Source: Rehmannia glutinosa
Taxonomy: Eukaryota > Streptophyta > Magnoliopsida > Lamiales > Orobanchaceae
Direction of reading: 5' to 3'
Length of the DNA: 64,000 bases
Assembly (NCBI GenBank): GCA_016081115.2
Contig: CM071933.1
Span: 64,432,660-64,496,659, forward strand
How positions within the stretch are numbered: position 1 is the stretch's first letter; the number at the start of each line of letters is the position of its first letter. The notes beneath the pieces are model-generated. The model did not search any database and was not told the origin of the DNA. It saw only the letters and a list, made by a program, of their open reading frames with translations. A program made the position numbers and the translations under genes. This document shows, in pieces, positions 46,800 through 59,909 of the stretch.

Positions 46800-47275
46800 T
46801 ATATCGTGTTGCATATGTAGTGTATATTTGTTACTTATGCAAAGTATAGGGTTGTTGCTTATTACTTGCTTATGTAATTAATGTATTTGTGTTGCATATG
46901 TAGTGTATATTCGTTCCTTATGTAGTATGAATTTGTTGCTTATGACTTGCTTATGTAGTTAATGTACCTGTGGTGCATACGTAGTGTATATTCGTTGCGT
47001 ATGTAGTATAAGCTTGTTGCTTATGTAGTATGGGTTTGTTGCTTATGACTTGCTGATGTAGTTAATGTAATTGTGGTGCATACATAGTGTATATTCGTTG
47101 CTTATGTAGTATAGGCTTGTTGATTATGTAGTATGAGTTTGTTGCTTATGACTTGCTTATGTAGTTAATATATATGTGGTGTATATGTAGTGTATATTCA
47201 TTGCTAATGTAGTATAGGCTTGTTGCTTATGTAGTATGGATTTGTTGCTCATGACTTGCTTATGTAGTTAATATA
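46800..47275. repeat. Tandem repeat, unit about 102 bp (one 81-bp variant)
   Basis: At least four units, each beginning GTAGTGTATATTCGTTGC and including TTGTTGCTTATGACTTGCTT then ATGTAGTTAATGTA. Starts lie near 46899, 46980, 47084 and 47187. Shorter internal GCTTATGTAGTAT sub-repeats explain the length variant. Confidence 0.8.
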
Positions 47276-49399
47276 TCTAAAAGCACAATGACACATTTAT
47301 ACAAGCAATAAATTACATATTCATAAGCAACCTTAGAATTGTAGTCGAGTTCTAGCAGCTATGGAGAATTGTCTGCAACTTTTTTATTGTAATGCGTTGA
47401 AGAAGAAAGATGGAGGATTTCTCAAAGTAGTGCGTTAAAAGAAGGAGGGGGATTGTTACGCTGATTTTGCTTTGAGATTTGGAAGGATTGCGTGAATCCC
47501 GTAAAACATTGCTGAATACCGTGAATATTGGGCTATTTTAGAGGATGAATTATTTACCCCTGTGTTTAATTAACTAGCTTGTAATTTATAATTTTGCCTC
47601 TTAAATCGCGGCCATTGAAAAAATTAGATATATGGGTAGGATTGGTCTCTATGAACTCACTTCCTATGAGGTGGTCTCACATAACCCTCTCCATATGTAT
47701 GTATATATATATAAGTATTGGTTCAAATGAGACCAATATGCCAGGAGTGAGACCGTAGGGACTTATCTCGGGGCCGTTTATTTTTCAAGATGAATGGATG
47801 TGATTATTTCATTATTTAAGGTAGTAAAAATTGATTTTATCGGTTTAGTGGTCAACTCGGTAAATCCATTGTAGCGATTTTTATAATTAAGGTTAGGTGT
47901 ATAATTTTATATGGTATGTGAGAGAAATAGTAGATTCTCTTCCCACAATTGTAGTGGTCCGACTAGGATTTGATTTTATCACACGCCTATTGACATTCTC
48001 AATCAATAGACCCACCTCTTCATACTCTCATTCTTGCAAAGATATCGAGAAGCAAGCGTCTGGAGTTTTTTTTTCCTTTACTAGTAGATTCTCGTCCAAC
48101 AGTTGAAATCGAAGGGTCTCGTTTATTATAGGTATGTTTTTTTCCTTTACGATTGTTGTCGAAGGGTCTCGTTGTTGTTCTCCTTTTTTGCATGTTCTTA
48201 ATGGAATTATGTTAATTGAAAATCACTAATTTTTTATGGTTTTGGTGAAATCTTGATTTTACTATAGTTAATATCATGTTTTTCCTGGTTTTTTTAAGTT
48301 TTGGGGAGGGTTGCTCAAAAAAAGTAGGATTTTTTTGTGTTGGTGCATCATGTGTTTTTGCAATTTTTCGTTTTTTTAAATCTTACTTCTTTTTGGTTGA
48401 TGCCTTTTAAATGAGCATTTGCATGCGTGTTTTATTTGTTTGGTTTTGTTCTGATAAATCTGCGTTTTTTCAATTGGTTTTTTCAGTTTAGTTTTTTTAG
48501 AGAACTAGATATATATAATTTTATTTTTTATTTTTTGTAAAATTATTTCAGTTTTTGTTTCGAGTTATAGTATACTTAGATCCAATTTGTTGCATATTTA
48601 ATATACACGATTAACCCAAAATAAGTGGTATGATGCATATTATTATATTGCATAAATTGATCATATTTGTTGCATATATAGAATATTTTTTAGAGGGTCC
48701 ATATAAGTAATTTCACATATGAATTTTATCAGTGATTTTTAGGGAGTCCGTAATTATGCACATATAATGAAATGTTTATGCAGCAATTTGAAGTATATAT
48801 GCATATTATAATTATAATTTTTGTCCTGACTATTTCTATGATAGACGAAATTTAAGCTATATGAATTATATGTTGTATAGTGAATACAGAATATTGCATT
48901 AATAGATCACGAATGCTGCTTTAATCGATCATGAATACTGCATATTTAATTAGCGTTATTAAATCTTCCAAAATTTCCCTAATCTTCTTTTCAGAAAGAA
49001 AAAAACCCCTCAAAATCTTGCATTTGGGTTGACCGTGATCGGTGGTTGTGAAACAAACCATTTGGTTTTAGTAATTTATTTCGTACATGTAGTAATTTAT
49101 GAATAATGGGTTGGAACTCGTTGCATAGTAATATAGTAATTTATTTCGTATTTTTATTCATATAGTGATGAGATTACATTATATTTTTATACTAATGAGA
49201 TTACATTTATCGTATATATTTTGCATGAATACTTGTATATATGTTGCATGAGTATTGTATATATGTTGCATGTTTTGTTTTAGCAATGAATATATTATCG
49301 CATTATCGCATGTTTTATAGGCTTTATGTTGCTTTTTTGCAATAATGATTTTTAAGTATTTTAAATGTATTGTAATAGTTTTTCGGTTTGACATGTATG

Positions 49400-49950
49400 A
49401 TTTTAAGGTCGTGAAGATGGCTAAGAATAAATAGAAGAGACAACTTTCCATCGGGGGAACGATGGTGGCCATCCGGGGGGAAATTCCGGGTCGAAGCGGT
49501 TAAAGAAGGGTAAATTTGTTGTGAAGACAGGAGAAATGTACATGTTTTGGAAGTTACAGACTACATCTAAGTCGGGTTTGTTGGTGGATGCGATGGGTTC
49601 ATTTAATATTTATCGAGAGGAATGCGGCAGAAATGGGTTTTGGTGGGTTATTTTGCTAAGGATTACGGAGTATCCTTCCCGCCTTATTCATTGGATAATG
49701 GACAATTTCAATCTAATTGGTTGTGAATTGGTTTTAGCGAAGAGTAGATTTATTCACATAGATAATGCGGATGTTGACAGGGTGTTGGGATTTCCAAACG
49801 GACCGATTAGTATAGATAAAAAGAAGAAGTCGGAGCAATGTGATTTATATGATGAATGGCCCTGTTTAATTGTTTTGTTTAATTTTAATTGCTCACTCTA
49901 TAAGCTTGCAAAAATAGAAATTATTAAAAAATGCAAAATGACAAGTCTGA
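49400..49950 (+). pseudogene. Fragment of a plant Ulp1-associated/mobile-domain-type protein
   Basis: The open frame from 49521 to 50036 contains LLVDAMGSFNIYREECGRNG, FWWVILLRITEYPSRLIHWI, CELVLAKSRFIHIDNADVDR and VLGFPNGPISI. This matches my memory of the N-terminal region of many plant transposon proteins that also carry a Ulp1-type cysteine protease. The protease part is absent; after about 49860 the frame runs into AT-rich repeats. Upstream, a candidate start (MAKNK) at about 49418 meets a stop after five codons. It is therefore a truncated relic. Presence in a Mutator-like element fits known Ulp1-carrying MULEs, but that link is inferred. Confidence 0.6.
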
Positions 49951-51010
49951 ACTCTATATATGCATCACATGGACACTTAATATGCATCACAAATACACCA
50001 ATTATGCAATTCATCTATAAGCTCAATAGAATATGATGCATCCCTTGAACACTAAATCTGCACAACTTTTATTCTAAATTAACATCGAAAAGTTAACTTC
50101 AATTATAAATTAGCATTGAACCAATGAAGGTTAATAAATTTTTAAAAATAAATATTAATGTCAAAACATCAAAAATAAAAATCATCAACTAGATTGAACT
50201 GAAAAGTATTAATTTCATTAGAATTTATTTCATGCATAGTATGTACATTAAATATGCACTACTTCTATACTAAAATAGCATTGAACCCAAAAACAAACTC
50301 AGTTTTAATTGTTCACTTATATGCCTGCAAAATAGAAATTACTTAAAAATACAAAAAAAAAAAACAAGTTTGAACATTAATTATGTCTATCGTGGACACT
50401 AAATATGCATCAAATGTAAATTATATATGCAATCCAACTATATAAAAATAAGCATTGGTTGAACACTAAATAAGCAATGCTTCTATTCTAAAATAGCATT
50501 GAACCCCCCCCCCAAAAAAAAAAATAGTTTAATTTTAATTATTTGCTCTATAAGCTTGCAAAATATAAATTATTTAAAAATACAAAATGACAAGCCTGAA
50601 CACTACATATGCATCACATGGATACTATCTATGTATCACATGGACACTGAATATGCAATTTAAAAATAAGCATTGGTTGGACACTAAATAAGCAATGCTT
50701 CTATTCTAAAATATCGGTGAACTCAAAAAAAAATAGTTAATTTTAATTATTCACTTTATAAGCTTACGAAATAGAAATTATTAAAAATACAAAATGACAA
50801 GTCCGAACACTACATATGCATCACATGGACACTAAATATGCAATTCATCTATAAGCTCACTAGAATATGCATCTCTTGAACACAAAATATGTATTACTTT
50901 TATTCTAAATTAGCATTGAAAAGTTAATCTCAGTTATAAATTAGCATTGAACCAATGAATGCTAATGAATGTTTAAAAATGAATATTAACGTCAAAACAT
51001 CGAAAATGAA
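49880..51010. repeat. Diverged tandem repeats of about 220-400 bp
   Basis: Four blocks share CACTxTATAAGCTTGCAAAAT, ATTAAAAATACAAAATGACA, CACATGGACACTAAATATGC and TTCTATTCTAAAATAGCATT-like words. They begin near 49889, 50305, 50538 and 50748. They lie directly behind the gene relic and may include its degraded intron or 3' part. Confidence 0.6.
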
Positions 51011-51368
51011 ATCGGGACTTTATTGAAAGAACAAAACAATTTACTGTTTAAATCAAATATAATTATAAGTCGAAGCAATGTGATTTCCAAACGTCAAAGG
51101 AATATGGAGATAAGGATATGTATTGCGGCGTTTATTAAGGAACTAATTATGGTGAAATATATCTTCCCTATTTTTAAGCAATCACACGCAATTTACCTAT
51201 TTAATTAATATCAATGTCCGATTTTGCTCCGATATGATACTATTCAAATATTTTCTATTATTTTTAATATTTTAATCTCAACCTTCTATTGATTTATTAT
51301 AACGGTCCAGATCGGTCCCTACGGTCTCACCGAGAAATGGTCTCACGTAACCAACCCCTATATATATA

Positions 51369-52170
51369 GAGATAGATAGATAGATTAGTACTAATACAAG
51401 AGTACTTAGGCAATTTGCACAACTACAAGTCTTGTTAATTTCATTTAAGCGTAATCTATGAGTGTCAATTCGGCTAGGGTTGAGAGACAATATTTACAAT
51501 AAACTTGTAAATTCGAACCCCATAGTTCGTGCAAAATTTATCAACTCAAATCCAACCTTTTTATTTATATTAGTAACTTAAACGTGCCCAAAAATGAATA
51601 ATTTTCAACCTGGAAATTATGTCTACATGTACTATATAATTTAAAATTGTCATCATGGACAACCTATTTAATTAATAAAAATATCATAAAAGGCAACACA
51701 ATAACAACACAAAATAGATCACACTAGTCAATCGGGTCATTTCGAGTTGATCCGAGCCCAATATATAAATATGATTCGTGTTATTTGGGTCGGGGATTCT
51801 AAACGATCCATGAGCCTAAACCCTAACCCGCTTATAATGTGTTTAGGTTTGTGTTGTGTTCTTATATTGTGTCGAAATTATCTCCCATACTATAGCCAAG
51901 TTAAAATCATAGTACTGATTCATAGACCGGGTTTTAAAAATTGGATCGATCTGGTCCGACGAAAAACCAATCGCTAGTCCGGTCCAATATATGCATAAAA
52001 CCCGATTTACATTTAAACAGTAGAAACTACTTGAACCGGTAAAAACCGAACAACAAGCAATCGATGCTTCAAGGCGGTGGCAGAACCGAAACCAAAATCA
52101 AACCGAATACCACCTAACTGAATTTCGATTTGGTTTTGATATTTTTGATTTCGGTTCGATTCGATCCGAA
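51369..52170. other. Intergenic DNA, no gene
   Basis: No conserved domain in any frame. There are repetitive GGGTCG/CCGAACC-type words near 51740-51830 and 51930-52170, resembling degraded transposon ends, but no paired termini could be set. Confidence 0.5.
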
Positions 52171-52174
52171 CACT

Positions 52175-52998
52175 CATGGGCGGACTGTGAAATACTGAGG
52201 CCCTAAGCGGGATAAAAAAATGGGCCCTTATATCGGCCAACCTTTTTGTCTCAAAATATTACTATAAATCAAGGTGAAAAAATCGGTTGTAATATTAATC
52301 CCCTAAAAAACTTTGACAACAAGAAAAATAAAATTTTCCACACAAATTACTATGTCACCCCGAGTTTATTTGATACTAAGTAAATCATAAAATAAATAAA
52401 TAAAATTATTGCTCGGATCATAAATCACGTTGCTAACTAAGTTAATTCAATGAAAGGGCAAAATTAAGCAAAAGCTAAAAAAACTAAGCAAAATGAAAAG
52501 TATTAACACAATGGAGAAATAAAACTATAAGGATTTTAGGAAACTATTGAGAAGGACGTAATGTTCATTATCATCTAAAATTGTCGATGAGTTAGAGTTT
52601 ATATGTACCTCACATTCGAGTGAATTATTTCTCTTTTTCACAATTTTAGGCTTCATGTTGAATTCCATTTTTTTTTGGTGTTGTGTGTGTGTGTGTGTGA
52701 AGAGTATGATTTATATACTTAACCATTTTAAAAAATTGGGGCCCCCAAAACCTTAAAGATTTGATTGTATATTAAATTTAGGGGTGACTAATATTTTCAT
52801 AAACATAGGGAGATTTTGAAATATTTTTGCATATGAACGAGGCAAATATAAGACGATCAAACTTAAAAGATTTTTTATAATTTCCAAAAATCTTTTTTTT
52901 TTTTGGCTTTTTAATTACCCCTTAAATATAAAAATGGGCCCTAAAATTTTGGGGCCCTATGCACAAGCTTGTTGTGCATACCGAGTACGGGCATGGGA
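52175..52998. mobile_element. Possible DNA transposon remnant with GGGCCC-rich ends
   Basis: Both ends carry GGCCCTAAGC/GGGCCCTATG and AAAAATGGGCCCTTA/AAAAATGGGCCCTAA words in inverted arrangement around an AT-rich interior. The outer edges (CATGGGCGGACT and, reversed, CCCATGCCCGTACT) are loosely alike. No target duplication or transposase was found. Confidence 0.35.
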
Positions 52999-53681
52999 AC
53001 ACCTTAGTAACATGTTACTGCCATATAAAATTAGTCCATATTGCCTCATTGGGCCTGGTCAATAAATCCCAACTCAAGCCAGCATATTATACAACGATTT
53101 ATCAGATCATATCCCCCGTTGGGCCATATTAATAAGTCCCAAACCAGCCCATTAGATAACTATTTAGTCCATGTCGCGACATCATTTCATGACAGGCAAT
53201 GCGTCAAGTTTCTATTCACAGTTTGAGTGCTCTTGAATTTAGGCAAACGAAGTCGAATAGAAGACGACTAATCCCCCAGCGTTCGGTTCAAGAATTTAGA
53301 CAAACGAAGTGAAAACACGGCTAATCCCCATCTGCAGGAATATAGAAACCCCACTCGGGGCCTTAACCCTATCAAAGTAGAGGATTGAGGAGGGCAAGAA
53401 TTTTACGCGATCTAGATCGAATCAAGACGCTAATTCCAAATTCAAGTTTCTTTCAACTATATCACGGAAAAGTTTTCTCTGTTTTTGATCACTCAAGGTC
53501 GAATAATTAGGTCTCAAGTTATCAATTTGTATCAACATTGCCAATTTGTCGAAACCCTAGGATTTTGTCTTTGGTTTGGCACCGGTCCTCGGATTTCCGT
53601 TATTTTTCGTTCGTAATTGTGGTTTTTGATACAAATTGTGCTCGTGTGTGATGCAGAACGGTTGGAAATAGGAAAATAAGT

Positions 53682-56600
53682 ATGTCGATAGATTTGGTAC
53701 TGAAGCCGTCGTGCAGCGGTTGTGGATCGACGGTGGAGCTGTATGGCAGCATGTGTAAGCACCTGACGCTTTGCGTGAATTGTGGCAAAACTATGGCCGA
53801 GAATCGTGCCAAGTGTTACGAGTGTGGCAACCCCATAACACGCCTGATAAGGGTTCGTAATTCTTGTCATTCTTGCCCAGCAGTTATATCCATTTGGGAG
53901 TGTTAAATAGCAGTTTATTAGTTTTCTTGTGATTTCTCTGGCTCAAAAGATAGAATCAGCTTTCATCTCAATTCATGGCTGTCTCATAATATTTTCCATG
54001 CAAGTGGAAAACCTATGATGATGACGTTTTGGAATTTCATCTCAGTTCTCCTTCTCATAAAGGTTGTGGCAGGAAGAGCACCCGGTGTAAAACTTAGCCA
54101 CTTTGCTTTTTACATGAATTTATAGTGTTAACTAATTTTAGACAATTAATTGACACTATCAACTTCACCCCATTGACCAGTGGGATTAAGGTGCAGTTGA
54201 TGACGATGATGATGATGAAAAGATAGAATCAACTTTGAGCCTGTTAACTGATTCCCTTGAACTTTTGTTTAGTTTTTGTTTTTTGTTTTTCTGGAGTTTG
54301 AAGTGGAAGAGAAAAAATGATAAGGCTGGATTAGCTTGCTTTATGGGTTTTGCTAGCCAGAATTTTTCTCTGCTTTTCTCGAACTTTCATTTAAGAGATA
54401 TGTGACCACAACGTCGGATAATTTCCCTTTTGCTTATCCCTATCCCGGTTAGATTTAGCATTTTATTCATTTGGTGAATTTTCTTGATAAAGGTTTAAGA
54501 GTGCTAGAGTTTTTGTTTGTTCCACATCGCCAATTTTTGGGCTGTTATTGTGTATAAATGTGGGTTGGCCACCCTCTACCGTAGAGCTAGCTTTTGAATG
54601 AGTTCTACCCAAGTCTCTTTATCATGGTATTAGTGCACCCGGATTTGGTTTGGAGCGATCTTTGGGAATTGGACCTCCCGTCCCATTTGCATTGCACGCT
54701 TTGGCGTGAGGGCTGGTGTTAGAGTTTGTGTTTGTTCCATAGCCAAGGCTGTTATTGTGTATACATGTGGGTTGGACACCCTTTCTCCTAAAGCTAGCTT
54801 TTTAGGATGAGTTCTACCCAAGCCTATTTATCAAAGAATGTATATTTGTTTGCGTGGAATATATTTTTGCTTGTGCTGAATATACCGAACTGGTTGATAA
54901 TGGCCAGTTAGTTGGAGTGTGCTTGCAGCTGAAGTCAAAAGGATCTTTTCTTTTGTTAATTTTTTCCCAGCAATATGTTCCACTTCTGTAGGCTTCTATA
55001 TTTTAGTGGTTCTGAAACACATGGTGACCTAACCAAAAGTAGAAGCATTCTAGTGGGTATTGTCGGAAGCCATGTTGAAAGATATTTTATTTTTAAAAGA
55101 ATGATTTTGATAAATCTTGGCACTGAAAAAGGTGAAATATGTAATAGATTATTTCAACCCAATTACATTTCAAATTCCACGCTGATGCTTGCAATTGATG
55201 AACTTCCTTTTTCGTCATATATTCAAAGTGGCTATTATTTGTCGTGTGTAGGAATATAACGTTCGGGCATGTTCCAGTAGCGACAAAAATTATTTTATTG
55301 GAAGATTTGCCACAGGATTGCCGAATTTTAAGAAGAAGAATGAGAATAAATGGGCATTGCAAAAAGAAGGTCTGCAAGGGCGTCAAGTAACTGATTCCTT
55401 GAGGGTACTACTCTTACCTAACAACATATGCAGCTCTCACTTGTTACAATTGCTGGAATTCCTAATATGATTCTTATAAAGGAGATGTGCGCAGATGTGC
55501 GTACAATAAAGTCTCCAGTCAAATATTTGCATCCTGTTTGTTGATTAACATGATGGAGTTTCATCACATGGTTCTTGTGGGTAGAAATCAGGATAAAACA
55601 AGGCTGATGCGTTATCTTGTTCACTGCTGATATAATATCACTCTAAAAATCGATCATGATATAGTTTTCCTCTTACTCCCAAAAGCCTGTAATTTACAAA
55701 TAGTATATTAAAAAGTAAAGATCACGATATATTGACTCCTATAATGTAGTGTGTTAAAAATGGTAAAAAAGGTACCCTATGTTGTTGTGGAAGCGTGCTG
55801 TTAGGTAATAATCCATTATTTATCACATCACTCCGCTATGCGATGTCCGAACTGAAAGCTGTTGCTGTATGAATACTTAGATCAAAATTTGTTTTTGGAA
55901 AAAAAAAGATATAGATATAAGCATAAAAGTTTGATAGGTCGATTTAGTATTTTAGGATGGTTGGGTTTATGTTGCCTGCCAGTAAATCTTGTCCTATATT
56001 TTAGCTGCTTGCTATCATCATATGATTGCATTGCGTAGGAGAAGTACAAGAATAAACCTTGGCTGCTGGAAGATGAAACAGGCCAGTTTCAATATCATGG
56101 TCAGCTTGAGGGTTCACAATCAGCAACATATTACCTCCTAATGCTTCAGGGAAGGAATTTGTTGCTATTCCTGCTGGTTCCTGGTAATCAGTGTTCTTGT
56201 TCACTGATATTACTCAAGTTTGCATATTTGAGTCATGTTTTCTGTCGATTGTAGGTACAATTTTAACAAAGTGGCACAATATAAGCAACTCACTTTGGAG
56301 GAAGCAGAAGAAAAGATGAAAAATCGAACGAAAACTGCTGATGGTTACCAGAGGTGGATGATGAAGGCGGCAAACAATGGAGCTGCAGCCTTTGGTGAAG
56401 TTGAAAAGTCTGATGATAAGGAAAGTGCCGCTGGTGGTGGGAGGGGCGTAAAAAGACCACAGGGGATGATGACGAAGCCAATGCTTCAGATAGGGAGACG
56501 AAGACGAGGAAGAAGAGGCATCAAGAAAAATAGGCTAGGACTCAACAAGAAAGGTGGGGATGACGATGAAGAAGGGCCTAGAGGTGGTGACCTTGACTTT

Positions 56601-59600
56601 GATGATGACGATATTGAGAAGGGTGAGAATCCATCTGATTTCATAATGTTTGACTTTGCTAAAAAGTCTCAGCAGTTGTTTCATTTGTTTGGATATTTTA
56701 CTTGCATCCCACTATTTTATCAATTAGCATTGTTATACCATCTACCTTTCTTCACTCATTTTAGCCTATTATGTCTAACACATGTCTCCTGCGATGGATT
56801 ATGTGGATTCATGTGTCATATTGACGATACGGGCATCACAGAATGATCCAAGAACTGGAAAAAAATTACAGAAATAAACTCAAAATGAAAGTAATGCTTT
56901 GACAACACTGATTCTCGACTAGGAAATATTCTTAAGATTTTAAGAACTTTCTCCTTTTAACTCTCATGTGTACCTCTATGTCAAGTCAAATGGGATGCAT
57001 AATTATTAGACTGAGGGAGTAGCTTTTACACGGAAAAATTCCATTTTTTCTTTCTAAGGATTTTTCATTTTGTCTAGGCGATGACTGGGAACATGAAGAA
57101 ATTTTTACTGATGATGATGAAGCAGTTGGAAATGATCCTGAGGAACGGGAAGATTTGGCCCCTGAAATTCCTGCTCCTCCAGAAATTAAGCAGGTCTTTT
57201 TTCACATTTCTACGACTGTGTCTACAATCCATGAATATTATTAAATGTCACTTCAAAACTCAGCCAGTTTTCAGTGCAAACTATGTATATGCCAAGGCAT
57301 ATGAATAACTATCTAAGGTTGTAAAAACTAAAAAAATAGATGAGGCTTGATACCTCCAACTCCGGCAGCTAAAATTTTCAGTTGGGACACTTAAAAGATT
57401 TTATTAAAATTTCCCTTGAACATGCAGCATTGCCATTAATGGGCAGAAACAGATGATGATGGGAAATTCCTACATCATGATTTGGGTTAGTCCCTATTTC
57501 ACAGAAGATCTGATGTTGCATTTACCTAGCAGTGAGCTGCTGAGTGTCCTATGATGTTTATGAAGTTGCGGATAGTTGTTTCAAGATATTAGTTAGGGAT
57601 CATTACAAAAACACTCCTGATGTTTGGGCTAATTATAAAAAAACCCAGAGTTCTTTGAAAATTACGAAAATACCCTTGAGGTTTGATTCTGTCTTACATT
57701 TTTCCCGGTGATTTTAAAAAACATTTCAAAAAACCACATGCTTTAGTTAAACCCCTTAAATTTAAGACCAAAGGAAACCTAGAGGGGTTTTTGTAATTTT
57801 GAAACATCTCTGGTTTTTTTTTGTAATTAACCCAAACCTCAGGGGTGTTATTTGTAATTACCCCTATTAGTTATTTGGGAGTTTTAATAGAAGCTCAGGG
57901 TCCAGATGATGTTTGATTCTTGAACCTTCATTGAGAAGTTATAGCTGAATGGATCACATCTTCTCAGTGTCTCAGCCTTTGAACAGGCCCTGAGGGTGAT
58001 AGCTCTTAACATTTGTCTTCACTAACTCCCTGTCAAGAAGAACTTATCTGCAAAAGGGAATAATGTGTGAAGTGTTTCAGAAATTTGGGAAAACAACCCT
58101 AGACGACCAGTTCTATTTCTTCTTTTTCATCTTGCTCCTGAAAGAGACTAATTCTAGTGCATGGTGGAGTCTGGTCGACTGTGAGATGTCACAAAACCTG
58201 TTCTCTTTATTCTTTGTCCTTTATGTGTTTGGAAGGGAAATAAATTTCCCCTAACCTCTACTTGATTGATCAGTTTTTATTACAATATCTTTTGAAGATT
58301 TACTCCATGTGAGAATGCTAACAAATTATTGTCTTCCATCATTGCCATTTCGTGTGAGCTTGTTGTGGTTGAAGCTACCGCCTGACTTATTTTATTGTTC
58401 TGGCTGCATTCCATTTATTTCAGGATGATGAGGATGAGGATGAAGGTGATGAAGAAGAGGGAGGGCTGAGCAAATCTGGAAAAGAGTTGAAGAAACTACT
58501 TGGGCGAGCTAATGGGTTGAATGATTCAGATGCAGAGGATGACGACGGCTTACGGCGATGTATGTTTTCTGATGCTAGTTTCTCAACGTTATCTTAAGGA
58601 ATTAAGGATGTGATTTGTTTTGCTTGGTAATTTGAATATTCAAACATGTTGAGAGGCTTAAGATAATGTCATGGTACTCAGAATTGTGGAACTTCTGATT
58701 CAATGATACCTTAACAAAGGTGTACATAGGCCTACATGATGTTTAGGAAACTACATAGTTAAGAGGTTTGGTGGCTTTTATCTAACATAATTTTATAGAA
58801 GAGAGGCTATACTTGCTTATGTGTTGTGAAATTTGAAATTGTTTAAAAACGATTGAGGTCTCTTCAAGCTCGTCGGCAAGAGTAAAATTTCTCTCTATTT
58901 TGTTAGACGGAAGATGATATATCTCCTGTACTTGCCCCTAAGAAGGAAGCTCCCAAAGAAGAGCCAGTTGATAATAGTCCCCTAAAATCAACGACTTCTG
59001 GTACTGGTCGTGGGACACCATCTACATCGAAATCTTCAAAGGAAAAAGAAAAAGTAATGGCGAGGAATCAAAGACACCTAATGGTGCACCTCTGAAGAAA
59101 GTGAAAACAGAAAATGTGAGTTATTCGTAGGCATTTATTGACATTTTCTTTTATCTTTCTTAAATTTTCATTGTACTTTTGGGGGTGAATGTTGTTTTCC
59201 CCTATTTTTCATTTTATTCATTAGAAGTTTCCATTGGGATTCAGGAAGTAAAATCTGTGAAAGATGAGCCTGCTTCTTCCACAAAAAGCAGTGTACCTAC
59301 AAAAGGTGCATCACCATCAGCATCATCAAAAAGTGGGTCAGCACCGCCTTCTGGACCAGTTACTGAAGATGAAATCAGGACCGTACTATTACAGAAGACA
59401 CCAGTGACAACACACAGGATCTTGTAGCCAAATTCAAATCTAGACTAAAGTTGAAAGAGGTAAGAAATTTTGTTTTATCAAAAAAATCTGCTGTTGCTTT
59501 GTATTGCAAATCTCATCATTTTATTTCTCTTCCGTTCTGTTTTATTTGTCAAACTCTTGGACAAGTTAGATTCTTGGTGATTTAGGAGTTCCGCATTGGC

Positions 59601-59877
59601 TGACTGATGATTATGGGATATTGGTCCTCTCTCATTCTTATTCTTCATTTCCTTTTTGAGTGGGGTGGGGACTGGGGAGGAATTCCAAAATTTTGATAAT
59701 TGATTATATATTGAAATATTAATTGCATATTAATTCTGAATGATAGGGATAAAAGTAATTTTAGACCATTCACAAATCACAACCCTTTTGTGAATGGTAT
59801 AATTATGCATCCCTTTTTCATAGATAACCAAAACTCATTACCCCTTTTACAATAGTGAAAGTCCCATATATGCCTAA

Positions 59878-59909
<32 letters not shown>

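Larger units (their letters stand above)
41634..47692. mobile_element. Composite region flanked by degenerate terminal inverted repeats (MULE-like)
   Basis: The left end contains GTGAGTCCATAGGACACAAT then CCTAACCATA (about 41660-41690). The right end, read inward on the minus strand, contains GTGAGTTCATAGAGACCAAT then CCTACCCATA (about 47670-47638). Both outer edges start GGA. The arms thus match over about 50 bp with gaps. Flanking 9-mers (ATATGATAT and ATATGTATG) agree only in part, so insertion as one unit is not proven. Inside are mitochondrial-type DNA, a truncated SIRE-like element and tandem repeats. No transposase was seen. Confidence 0.45.
47714..51359. mobile_element. Mutator-like element (MULE), non-autonomous, 3.6 kb
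   Basis: The left end, AGTATTGGTTCAAATGAGAC, and the minus-strand right end, AGGGGTTGGTTACGTGAGAC, are imperfect inverted repeats. Both continue with GAGTGAGACCGTAGGGAC or GGTGAGACCGTAGGGACC and then GGxCCGTT. A 9-bp direct duplication ATATATATA flanks it (47705-47713 and 51360-51368), the size expected of Mutator. Low complexity at the site weakens that evidence. Inside is a decayed gene of the plant type often associated with Ulp1 proteases in MULEs. No transposase was seen. Confidence 0.6.

Noticed and set aside
46800..47275. CRISPR-like array
   Set aside because: The units are tandem with no unique spacers, vary in length and lie in plant nuclear DNA with no associated genes.
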